Below are positions 24,350-36,130 of a stretch of DNA of 64,000 nt, in pieces. A program made the translations under genes and the position numbers. Location: contig CM072894.1 in the NCBI GenBank assembly GCA_037013685.1, forward strand, positions 19,276,949 to 19,340,948. Direction: 5' to 3'. The stretch comes from Acridotheres tristis. Its lineage: Eukaryota; Chordata; Aves; Passeriformes; Sturnidae. The stretch's first letter is position 1. Each line of letters begins with the position of its first letter. The notes under the pieces were generated by a model. That model had not been told where the DNA came from and made no database searches. It saw nothing but the letters and a program-made list of their open reading frames with translations.

Positions 24350-24700
24350 GTTAAATTTTTGAGTTGCCCAGGAAGAGCTCCAGTGATGTTCTCTGTTGGG
24401 CAGGTCCAATGCAGGAATGGCTCCACAGCTGGTCCTGTAGACACTGCTCACCCTGGGATAGGTGACCTGGGATCTGTCACCAAAATAACCCCAGGGGAGC
24501 ATAACAGAGCTGCTTTAATCCCTTTCCCACTGAAGAAATCCATGCTTGCCAAGAGAAGGGAGCAAGGGCTGTTTTAGTGGCAGTGTCACAGCTGTCATCA
24601 GGCAACTGCTGCCTTTGCTGGGGCTCTCAGACACGGTCCCTGGCACGAGGTGGCAGGATGAGGGGCACTGGGTGTGCACTGGACCTGGGCATGGGGTAAT
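24350..24700. other. GC-richer patch after the candidate SCN9A end
   Basis: A 350-bp segment noticeably richer in G and C than its flanks. Short frames are open on the + strand (24338-24577 and 24546-24776), but nothing recognisable is encoded. It may be an unclassified old repeat. Confidence 0.3.
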
Positions 24701-25890
24701 TAACCCTTTTTGCTTTTTTAAAATTTTGTATTCTCATTTTTTGTGGAGTAGCTACTGTATACTTGGGCCAGTATAACTAACAGGAAAAAACCCTGAACTA
24801 CACTGTGCTTTGAAGGACAATGTGCAAGTTTTTAGTAACTTTACCTGATTTTAATTAATTTGCATGTTTTTTTTTCAATCCAGAATAGATAGTGTTTTAG
24901 TATCATAGTTGCTAACAATGATTACATATTAATATAATAATGTAAATACTTTAAAAAAAATTGGTTATACTCTTAAATTGCTATTTAAATAATGAAGTTA
25001 AGGCAGTGCTGGATGGATGTGTAGTTAACTTGAAAATTCTATGTGGAATAAGCAAAAAATATTTACTTAATATCTTTTCTACAAATTTTGATAGTGCACA
25101 GAAATATATAAGGTCATTTATAAAATCATTTTACCCTATAAAATTTCTATTATTTTTTAATTTATTACTATTGAACCAGTAATCCAGCTGGAGTCACTCC
25201 ATTTTTAGTATCTCAAATGCAATATCTTAGACCTTTACAAAAAAAAGTCATGTATTTTTGGATTCCAAGTGTATATATTTGAATAAATATGGACACTTCG
25301 ATATTTCATTGAAATTATTCCAGTATACCTTGAAGGTAAAAAGCTTATGGAAGACACAGTTGACTTGCAGGCTTCATCCTTAACCTGCAGGTATAAAATA
25401 AATCTGTGTTCTAGTTTTGATATAAGAGGATGGTATCAGGTTATGGGTCAGTCATACATCATTATGCAAAATATTCAGCAAAATTCCTGGAGCAGTAGGA
25501 CACTGCACTCTCTTATTGTCCCAACTCACAGAGAAGGAAAAATTAAGACAAAAATCTCCCTTAAAATTGCCTAAGAAACGAGCTTTCTTTACTCTCTCTT
25601 ACTAACCCAGGAATGTAAGTGTATTTTACTTTGGGAAGGTGTCATCAACCTCCAGCTCCCCTCCCCACCCTCTAAAAAAGCCCCAAATATAGCCCAAACC
25701 TGTACGGGAACATAAAAGTGAAACATCTCTAGGATTTTTCAAATCCTGGCCTGGCTCAACCCTATTACAAAATTCTGTTTCACTTCTAAGGACAAGACTA
25801 GTCCCACATCGCTCATACGAAATCACTTGTAAAAATGAAAAAGGGAGAAGACAGCAGGTGGAATATGCGGGATATTTCTGACTTGCTTGT
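24701..25890. other. AT-rich non-coding stretch
   Basis: Very AT-rich, with a possible AATAAA at 25282. Either extended 3' UTR or intergenic DNA. No gene or identifiable repeat. Confidence 0.5.
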
Positions 25891-25899
25891 TTTCATGAC

Positions 25900-26080
25900 G
25901 AGGCCTTAAACAGGTGCCGGGCTAGTCGGTGTTTTCCGGCGGGGTTTGCCGTGCTGGGGCGGCGGCAGCATCTCCGGCTGCTGCGGAGAGGAGCGGGCGG
26001 TGCGGACACAGCGGCGCCCCAGCACCCACTGCGGGCACAGCTCCGCCTTGGGAGAGCCTGGCCGTGCGGGGAATGCACTG
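25900..26080. promoter_or_regulatory. Isolated CpG-dense island
   Basis: About 180 bp with roughly 18 or more CpG dinucleotides (GGCGGCGGCAG, GAGCGGGCGGTGCGG, CAGCGGCGCCCC), in a window otherwise almost free of CpG. It lies 4.2 kb after the SCN9A stop. Such islands usually mark promoters or recent GC-rich insertions. Overlapping open frames on both strands are a by-product of the high GC and encode nothing recognised. No TATA box or clear initiator was seen. Confidence 0.5.
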
Positions 26081-26239
26081 CTGTGTGCTTGGTACAGCCT
26101 GATGGCTCGTCTGCCTGTGTGAAGAGAGGTTTGTTGTGTGACTGGAACAGCAGCCTCTTGGATTGCAGTTCTGTACCCTCTAAGACATGTGGACCCGTAT
26201 CCGGACCTGATACCAAGAAATGCCGTGCTCATCTGAGCT

Positions 26240-27110
26240 AACGAAACTACAGCTGAAGGGTTTTGATGCAGCAGGGAGCTCCTCAAATAGCTATAGGTTT
26301 ACTTTTCTTAATAGGCGTTAATCGTCTAATCCCACGGTGCACCCCTGAACAGCCTCAGCCTTCTTAAAGAATAATGTATGAAAGTGTCTGTGTCATTTGC
26401 ATGGAATACGGTGATAGATATATCTTTACATAATATATATAATGAAGTATTACTAAAAATGCAGGGGATTGTTCTGGGCAGAGAAAATCCCTACGATACT
26501 AATTCTATAGCATAGATTCAGAAAGGCTTATCTAACTCAGTAAGGCATTAGGAGAAATAATCTGAAATCTCTGCAGTGTAGCAATATTTAATGGCTCACA
26601 AACCTCTGCATTAGCAACTTCTTTTTCAGTGGGGGATGGTACCATTTCTTTCATTCTCAGAGCACAGCTAGGTTTTGTCAATGTGATACAGCATGCAGGC
26701 TCTGTCACTCAGAGTATTTATTTTTTCTCGCTGATCAGTGGGAGCTGTTGCACGGTGGAAAGAGACCTATTCCAGTGCTTGCCTTAAAAAAAAAAAAAAG
26801 ACACTGCAGTGTAACCCAAGCAAAGTAAACTGCGGCATATTCTCATCCCTCTGGAGAGGGAAAATTGCATGCTGAAGCACACATGATGACTGCTGCAAGA
26901 AAAGCTTTTGATGAGAATGAGGAAGGACACTTCATAAACAATTTATAACAATCAAACCATGCCGTTCCAGACATGCTCTGCACTTCCATTTTCTATTGTC
27001 TTAAAAGCATGTTACTTTAACAGCAATCTTGATAACAGTCTTTGTGGAATGTGACAGCTGATTAAAAACCAGCATGATATATTTTTTAAAAGATGTGTAT
27101 CTGAAACGGA
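26240..27110. other. AT-rich non-coding stretch
   Basis: No open frame or repeat family recognised. Contains an A13 tract near 26787. Could be the distal 3' UTR of SCN9A if the signal at 27115 is used. Confidence 0.4.
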
Positions 27111-27114
27111 ATGT

Positions 27115-27120
27115 AATAAA
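27115..27120 (+). terminator. Candidate distal poly(A) signal AATAAA
   Basis: AATAAA followed directly by CTCTTTTCGTTTTC, a T-rich context. If used, the 3' UTR would be about 5.4 kb. Confidence 0.3.
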
Positions 27121-27139
27121 CTCTTTTCGTTTTCAAAGT

Positions 27140-28988
27140 AGTAAGTATCTGTAACAGCCATATTTTAAAATGGTCAGAGAATTACATGCTGTATTGCTAT
27201 TTGCAATACTTCTTTATAAAAAAGTCATGCTTGCAGATACCATAGCAACCCATCATGTGGTACTTTTTGATTGCCAAGCTGTATAGTAGCTTTATGCTCA
27301 TATTCTGCAGCCATACTTGCATTAATATCTTTATATAGTGTTTAGTAAAAATTGTAGCTGCATCCACAACATAATGCAAACTGAACTATGCCAGCAATGG
27401 TCTCAGGTTCATGGTCTTAGGCAGGCAAAAAGTTAAAATGTTCTCTCCAGTAAGTGACATTATGAATACCCTTTCTCTTTTCTTAATTTCTTCATGGCCC
27501 TGATGGTTGTCAAATGTGGTCTTACAATGATTGCTGCAGCATTGTTGCAAATACTAGTAAATTTGTTTATACAGATGGAAAGCAGCTGCTCATGCTCTAA
27601 CTATATAACATTGGAAATTGAATGTGATTTATGTGATGCTGAATAGGAAGGCAGATAAATGCAGGCTCTTGATAGCCTCTGTCTGGAACTGCATGTACAT
27701 CCAAGAAAAAAATTTCAGAATGATGTTGAAGAGCACTTTGAATTCACCAGCTTTACCACTCTTGCTTTCCCATTTATTTGAAAAACAGTTACTTGAAATT
27801 TCATTTATCTATGTTGCATCAATCTTTTAGAATTATGTTATTTTGATATAAATACTAGAAGAACAAGGAAAGGAAACTGCTTTGAAAGTAACCAATGACA
27901 TATGAAGACAGCGTAATACAGTGTTGACATTATTTTTCTACTTGTATTTCAGGATTAAAACCTTTTTTTTTCACAGTTAAATTCTACTACATATAAGGAG
28001 AGCATCCAACAGGAAATTTCAAAAGCTACATAGAAGAAGTGACAGGAAAAGAAATTACAGTGCTGGTATTACTGAAAGGTTATTAATATAAAGTCTTTTG
28101 CAGAAGTTAATTGGAAATTGATTAACTGAAAATAAAAGATTTGCCACAGAACATGGACTAAGGAAAATTTACAGCAGAGTACAAGTAGAAATTGTTGCCT
28201 TACACATGGAGCTGTTTTACTTTTGAGATCATACTTCATACTAAAAGTTAGGATCAAAAAATACTTTACATATCTGTTAATATCCAAAACACATCTATGC
28301 CTGTGTACCCTATTTATTCACATCTATTACTATATTAATGTCGTTAATAATTTTAGTGTAAAGATTCTCAAAATTTTATCAAGAAAAAAAGAGAAAAGGC
28401 ATAATAGGAAGGCATGCAGGTTCAACTTTTCTGTGTTACTTGGTACCTATTCACGTTCCAGCTTCCCTTTCCCTCTTCCACTATCAATCCCTTTCCATGA
28501 GATAAGAGTTTCACGTGGCAATTCAGACTGATGTGGTGAAATGCACTCCTTTTAAAAATCGATGATGAAGTAAAATAAAATGCCTTTTTTTCCTCTGAAG
28601 AACAGAAAAAGGTTGAGTTTGCAGGCCTCCCTAGCATTGTCGGTAATATACTGTCCAAAAACCACTTGTGCAATTCTTGGCTTTTTAAAAGTTCTGCATT
28701 GTTAAGTCAAAGGAACTGCATTTGAAAGGTTTCCTCAGTGTTTCCTCGGTATTTCTTCATACATGGGACATAGAATAAAAAATTCTTCAGAGCTGCATTA
28801 AGTCTACAATCTCTTTTGCCTCTGGTTATACAGAAGTGTATTTGTGGAAGCCTAAAGGATGAGAATGTAAGTGGATAGGTAAGAACCTATACCTGTTCCT
28901 CTACACATAGGTTCTTTTCTGACTTTAAGGCAGCTCTAGTAGAGTATAATTGTGTCTTCTTTCCTTTCCCTTCTTGCTCTATTCCCAG
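27140..28988. other. AT-rich intergenic DNA
   Basis: No coding sequence, RNA gene or classifiable repeat that I can support. Short frames here are chance openings. Confidence 0.5.
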
Positions 28989-29118
28989 TCTGGAAGACAG
29001 AAGAGTTGCCTTTCAAGCAGGAAGACCACAAATCAATTTATTGTTGCAGATGTTTCAAATGGTGGAGCTGGATCAGCTGCTGCAGCTTTTTCACATATGA
29101 CAGCACCAGTAAATGATG
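28989..29118 (+). other. Exon-like block of unknown gene
   Basis: 130 bp preceded by a strong pyrimidine tract and AG (TTCTTGCTCTATTCCCAG) and followed by GTAGGT. One frame is open throughout (SGRQKSCLSSRKTTNQFIVA, then a Gly/Ala-rich part ending TAPVND). I do not recognise the peptide. It could be an exon of a non-coding or lineage-specific transcript between SCN9A and SCN1A, or a chance combination. No partner exon was identified. Confidence 0.25.
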
Positions 29119-32100
29119 GTAGGTAACCTCATTAACAAATAGACTTCAGCAGTAATTAGAATAAATGTTAAGAAGTGAAGAGAGAAGATAATTGGTGTTT
29201 AAAACCAACAATTAGATCTTTTAGGTTTTATAGTTAATCTTATTCCTCATAAAATTACAAGTTTTTGTATGAACTCTTTAAAAACAGATGCACAGTACTC
29301 AGACCTCCCTTGTGGAGACAAAGGACATTCAAAAGTGATTTTAAATTATGTTGAAACATGCCAAAAATACCACCTTAAAACGTTCCATTTAACTGCAAGC
29401 AGAGGCAGATAAATTTGATATTCAGAGACTGATAAACAACTTACTTCCTCTTTTTAGTTGTATTTTTCATATAGAGAACTTGGTTCTGTCTCTTTAAGAA
29501 GTATCCCATCTGGTGAAAGTAATAAGGATTTTTGTAAAATACCTGGTTTGTTCATAACTTTGTGAGAGTTTCTTGAGGTGCAACTGCATTTTCTTAACAG
29601 CTTTAAGTCTACAGTTAAATGTTAGGACAATTTCACCTATGAACTTCCCTAGCTCTTTAGAATTTTTCTCATGGTGCTTTAGGGTTTATCTGATATTTTG
29701 ATAATCTATAACTAATCTGGCAGAATGTAATCTAAACGTCTACTAAATTTCTAGTCTTTCTGAGCACAACTGAGATGCTCGTCTGAAAAACCTTTCTTGA
29801 ATATTACTGGCTGCTAACCATTCTGACATGAAGAAAACAATAATGCCAAAATGCCACCAGAGGTATTACCAAGCCAATCCAAAGTTTATCTGATTCCCCA
29901 GGCGAGAGACTGACCAATCCATTGCTTTCTGATTGTTTCCAGCCTGTTGATTGCATTTGCACTGGATAAGCCATGCTAGTTACCAAGCAGGAAGAAAGTT
30001 CTTTCAGCATGCCACAAACAACTAGTCAGCATCTTAATGCTTCTTAATGCCTCGATAAGTTTGTAAAGCACAAGAGTCAACGAGTCCCTTCTCCACCCTG
30101 AACACTATGCTCTCACTGTGGTGAGAGCTTTGAGTGCAAAACCAGAAACCTCTTTTGTAGATGAGGCAGGGTTTCTCTATCCCATTTTTCTGCTCTGTTT
30201 ACCAGACTGTGAGACGAGGGAAATAAGTAAAGGTATGGAAAGGAAGAGGAGAAGCAACTCAGTTAAGAAAGCTGATGAGCTGGGAAGAGTAGGGGTAAAG
30301 ACAAAGGAAAGGAACAGAATGAAGTGGGGCAGTAATTTCTGTTCCAGACAGTCAAAGACTGAACTAGTTTAACCGGTTTAATTTAGTTTTAAGAAAGAAA
30401 TATGTCAGAAAATAATGAGTCCACTGAAAATATGAACTTGATATCAATTAGGATTCTTTAGTGTAAGAGGTATTGAGCAATTGCACAGCTTTCTTTGTAT
30501 TTATTAAACACGCATGCTTAAGAGTTTCTGCCTGCTTCTGCTCAATTTATGTATTAAGGGATTACTGCAGATTTATCTGAAAGCATCTAGATCTACTGCT
30601 GTCAGTTACACTGACACATTATGAGGAATTGTTGCAATCACAAATAGTGTATTTCAATTAGCATTCCATATCATTACCCTTTCCTAGCTGTATCTTAATT
30701 GTAGCACAGAGCAGAGGAGTTGGTTTTATCAATGCTGTCCTTTGGTACTTTTAGAAGCTGCAGTTGTTTGGGACTTTGGAAAAAGTTTTAAAACCATGGG
30801 CACATTTATGTTCCAATATAACTGAAGAATACTCCAAGTGGCTCAGAAGTCTACTAGGATATAATGAAAATTTTGCAATTCCTTCACAACTCAGCTGTGA
30901 AAGGTATTGCAGGAAAGCAATGCCAAATTGTTATGAAAATAATTTGTTATAGTGCTGTTAGGTACTTTCAATGTTCAGGGTTTATATAAGAGACATACTA
31001 ACACAGCTGCTGGATAGTGAATGGGCACAGGGAAATCAGGGTCAAATCTTACCAATAAGTGAATTTTCCTGATCTTGAGTGATTTAGGAAAAAAAATCAT
31101 TCTTTGCTTATTATTAATGCAAAGTAATTTTCTTATTTTGTAGATTTACATTAAATTATTTTCTAGCATTCCAGTACAATGCATTGATCCTGACTCTCCT
31201 GATTGTGTGTGAATAAAGTAAAATTAGTTCTGACAGCCATAATGTTTATAAACCTAGTTATCATACAATCAGAATTTCATTTAAGTAGGTATATATTATA
31301 TCTCTGTGGCTTTCTCTTTTCCTCCTTAGAATTCTTGACATCTCTGGTGAGTAAGTTCTGGTGCTGGTGACTCACTGTGATTTTTGTTTCAGTAGCACTT
31401 CTGACAGCTGACATCTCTGAAAGTGGCTTATCCTTACTAATTGTCAAGTGGAAGGTCTAAATTAGGCCATAGTTTTACAAACATATTTAACTGCCATAAG
31501 GTGGCAATGTAAGTGAAAGAAGTAGTCCTTTCCCCCGGTTGGAACAACCATTTATACTTTCCTACAACAGACGGGATTGGGGAACTAAAAACTCAGAAGA
31601 GAAAAAGTTTTTCCTTAACCCAGATAATTTTTCTGTTCAATTCAATTTCAAGTACTATGGTGTGCTATATTTTTCTGATTCATTTGTGTCTACCATAGTT
31701 TCTAAGTTATGAAATAATGCTTATTAAAAAAACACCCCAACAACAAAGAAACAAAGCAGCAAACAAACAAAAAAACAACCCCAAATCCCAGGATAAAAAC
31801 ACATTAAAAACCCACAAGTAAAAATGCAAGAATATATGTATGGAAACTCAGAAGCTCAACACCATTGTATTAGAACTTTCATTCTTTTTGACTAATGGAA
31901 AACTTTTCTGTGTATACCTAATATTTCAAGTTTCAGTTTATTTATAACTTTTTGTTCTGCTAAGAGGATTTTTTAGAAAACACCATTGTCTGGTACTATA
32001 TTGCTCTAAACTGTGTCAGTAGTTTAAGTGTGCTACCTCATAGCAAGTCTTATGTTCTTCCCTAAGTTTAATCATAATAAATAAAACATACTCAGGAGCA

Positions 32101-35100
32101 ATCTTTAATTACATTGCTTTATTTTCCATGCTTCTGCTGCTGGTAGTTTTATAGCCTCAAATGTGTGATGCAAAATTTCTTAATTTTGTCTTTCAATCAC
32201 TGAATTTTCAGTTCAGACATTACTTTCTTCAAAGTTTTGCCCAACAGGAAACTGCTTTCTTGTTCTTTCAATGTCTGAGTCACAGTCACCCTTTTACTTG
32301 TATCTCCAAAGCAGGCATGTGTAGCTACTGATTTACCAGCCAGTCATTTAATCTGCCCATAAGAGAAGTTAAAGTTGTGTAGCTGATGAACTTCACTTCT
32401 GATTGATGATTTTTAAACCTGAATCCCTTCCTGGGAGATACTTTTCCCTACCCAATGAACAATTAGACATAGGTATGGCTACAATGCAGTCCATAATTGA
32501 TCCATAGTGCCACCTCTTGAGATGTGCTCATTCTGGTTATTCCAGCTTCCAAGAACACAGTCGTCTACCAGTGAATGTTAAGGGGTGTTGAGGTAGACTA
32601 AGTCAGCACAGACTGCTTCCATTTCAGAAGAGGGCTGTGCTGCAGTTCTGTGTAGAGGAATTCCATCTGTTACTCTGTTGTAGTATGATCAAATGTATTT
32701 CTGTCTGATACGAAACTGTGCCTTGGCAGAGGCAAAGTGAGATGGCAGCAGGGTAGGTGTGTTAAGGCAGAGGCAGTGACCTGGTGAGGTAGGAGGAGGA
32801 GGACCCAGTATTGTGGTTTGGCAACTACCATAGACAAAGGATAGGATAACTTGGGTATGTGGCAATTGTATAAAATCTGGGGTAAGGAATAAGATGACAT
32901 CCACTCAGTGAATTTACTTCCACTTTAAAGTTGACTTGCACCTTTTGGTTGTGTGTCCCTGGATTGTTTATTCTGTGAAAATCGGTGAATTTTTAGACTA
33001 ATTAAAAAAATTAAAATTGTTCGGTTGGATTGTTTTCTGTATTTTGAGCAGGCAGAACAAATGATTAGTGAAGAATGCATAGAATCTTGGGATTAATATA
33101 ATTCCCTCTTGAGGATTTGCCTAACTTGAAAGTGCTTCATGCATAACTGCCTTTGCCATAGCCATGTTTTCCAAGGATCAGAAGAGACTCTTTTTAAAGG
33201 AGTCTTTATTCAATTAAAGATAAATCTTTGAATTACAGAGATCTTTTTTGAAGCAAGTGACTCCATGCTTTTTTTACAAAATAGGCTGTGTATATGTATA
33301 TTACCATGCAGTTGATTTTTTTTTCAATTTCTGCACCAATTTTTCTTCAGGTATTCATAGTCAAAATTAAGGATTTTTATCTTTTTAATCACTGCCTAAT
33401 GTCTGACGTAACGTATAATAAAAATAATATTAAGACATAATCTCCCATGAGGTAGGGTTTTTTCATTCTAGCATCCTGCCACCTCACCTTTAATGGATTT
33501 TTATCACTTTTGGCTACCTCAATTTATCAAACTGAGTCATGCCATCAGGAAGCAAACTCTACCTAAGCTGAATGGAAGGATTCCCAGATGGTGATTTTTT
33601 AAAGTCATTATGATATGGTTATTTCACATTTGTGAGCAACCTTGAGAAATTCTCCCGGTTTTGAAAACCTTATCAATCATTAAATTTCAGAAATGCAGCT
33701 GGTAGCAGCAATATATCTTTTGATAAAGAATATACATTAATTTGCTTCTTTGAATGACCATTTTTTCTGATATGAATATGTGAACGATGCATTTGAAAAT
33801 ACTTGATTAACCTAATAAATAAGTATGTCATGTAATTATACATGCCTCAGTAACAGAAAAAAAGGATAATTTTTTGGCTTTAAATGATTTATTCAGAGCA
33901 AGATTCCCCTACAAATAGAATGATCCTTCTTCATCTTTGGGCTCTCTGCCAAGGCTCATGAGTATGACAAAAAAATTAGACTGAAGGCTTTAAAATTAGA
34001 TCTCACCTGTCTCTTCCCAAATGCTAATAAAATGGAAGAAATAACTAATTTGTATTCCAGGCTCAATAAATGTTCCAAGCTTTTGGGGGCTAAAATGGGG
34101 AGACTGGGCTGATTCTGCAGTATGCTTGCTGAGCAGGGGGTTAGATTTTGGAAGCAGGCTGCCAGTATGCTCTGCAGCAGTTTGCAGGTGTAAGGACAGC
34201 AACCTTTTGCAGTTTGTGCTCTCAGAAATCCACTGATATTGTTGATGCCTTTAAGAGAATATTGAGAAATTCAGTAAATTTCTGCTTCCTTGGAGGCTTT
34301 TGGAATGAATAAATGCTATGAAGTCCAGAGGGATGAACTAGCTAAAATGTCTTCTTCACTACACAGACTCAGGGAAATGTCTATGTTACTATAGCAAATA
34401 GTAACAAACCTGCTAGTGCTGTTTCTTACGTGTGTAGGAACACATACTGATAGTGATTCTTTGGCTTTAGTGGGGTTTGTTCCAAGTGCAGAATGTAAAC
34501 TAATTTAATAATGAACTTCAATAATAATAATTTTAAAAAGCAGTATTATTCATGGTTGCAATATTTTGGGGATTAAATGGGAGCAAAAAAAGATCCAGAA
34601 TAGTACCTGTGAATTTATTTTTTCAAGGTGAAAGGTAGACATATGCTTATTAGTTGTGTTTTGCTGATTTATTTTCAGGACAAAATTGAAAGGCTGATTA
34701 CATGTGCCGTGCAAGTGCATGGTAGCTTGAGAAATAGCCTGGAATGTAGCAGAAAAGCTGCAGGCTGGTGGCTGCTTTAGTGGGTAATTGAGCGAAGTGT
34801 GGAGTTACTCACCTGTAAACAAAGCAGACAGTCATGACTTTGAGCCATGTTTTATTAGTAATTAAAAACCTACACAGTAAATCTGCTGGAGAGGTGTGCA
34901 TTTATACCTGTCACGTGGGGAGGGAGGGAGGCATCAGGTTCAGAGAGCCTGAGACTTCTGTGTTAGAAAAACAGGCTGGTTCCAGTAGGCTCAGCTATGG
35001 GGAAGGATGTGGAGTGGCAGAAAGCAGTGCTACATCTAAAAAGCCAAGTGCCATCAACATTTGGTGACAGAGACTTAGAGCTAAATGCTTTTATGTGAAT

Positions 35101-36060
35101 CTGTGCCTGACCCCATCACACTCAGAGTACACAGACACGTGGGAGCAGGTCTGCAGGAGCTCATTTCGATCAGATTGATGTTTTTTACCTGCCTCAGTAC
35201 AAAAACAGATGGGTACCTCTACAGAATGCTACCCTACTATTCCCATTTTTCCATTTGTTTAATGAGAAAGAAAGTGGTTTGATTTTGGTGGCCATAATAG
35301 AGATATGCCTGATTTGCTGCTGCTTTATTCATTGCAGTGCAACTGACGTGAAAGTGAACTTGTTGTTCTCTGGAATGATGAAGACGCGGGGAAGTAATTT
35401 CAGATTTGTTTTTTGGGTTTTTTTTAACTTCAACATAGAATTGAAGTTCCTTCTGTCTCCCAACTTTGCCATCCAAAGAATTACTGGTAAGTACAACATT
35501 GAATGAAGCATTCAATTTTGTTCAGGTTTTCTTTTAAAAAGAATTCATACTTTTCATTTTATTACAGAGGTATTTTAAAGGGGAAATTAAAAGAGGATGA
35601 TTAGACATTACCTAAGAATTCTGTGTACTGTCAGTTATACCATGGCACTTAAACAGACTTCTGGTAAATAGAATTTCCTCTAGTACTATTTTTAATATTT
35701 CTTGGCGTGTCTTAAAAACCTTTTATTTCCTGAATTGATGTTAATTCCAATTAAAAATAGAGGGTGCTACTTGATTTCGCTTATTATAAATGAGATACAC
35801 CCCCTGTTAGCTTTAGATCACGAAGGCAGCAGATTAAATCTCTCTAGGACTTTTGTGATTGTGAGCAGTTACTGTCTGATGGATGTTCAGCAGCCTATGT
35901 GAAATGAATTAGTAAATTTTTGGAGCAGCATAAACAAGCCTGCAATGCTGTGCTGCCTATTCTCTACTTAATAGACAGGCCAATTCTCTGGAGATGGCAG
36001 TCTGGCACCTCTTGTAAGTTTTGCGTTTACTTAAAATTCGTTATTAATGGTTAAGTGCTT
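29119..36060. other. AT-rich intergenic DNA
   Basis: About 6.9 kb without recognisable genes. An A/C-rich simple stretch (about 31723-31800) and a G-rich stretch (about 32710-32840) are visible. No repeat family could be named. Confidence 0.5.
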
Positions 36061-36064
36061 GTAG

Positions 36065-36130
36065 CACACTAGATATTATAAAAAGTACAAAGACACAGTC
36101 CCTGCCTGGAGGAGCTTACTGTAGAAGGTA
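36065..36130 (+). repeat. Ancient MIR/L2/L3-like repeat fragment
   Basis: AAGTACAAAGACACAGTCCC followed by TGCCTGGAGGAGCTTACTGT resembles the conserved amniote repeat segment I remember as CAAAGACACAGTCCCTGCCC...AGGAGCTTACA. Short and diverged; exact family uncertain. Confidence 0.5.

Noticed and set aside
25893..26286. Frames of 96-126 codons on both strands over the CpG island
   Set aside because: High GC removes stop codons in all frames; the peptides are Arg/Ala-rich without known motifs.
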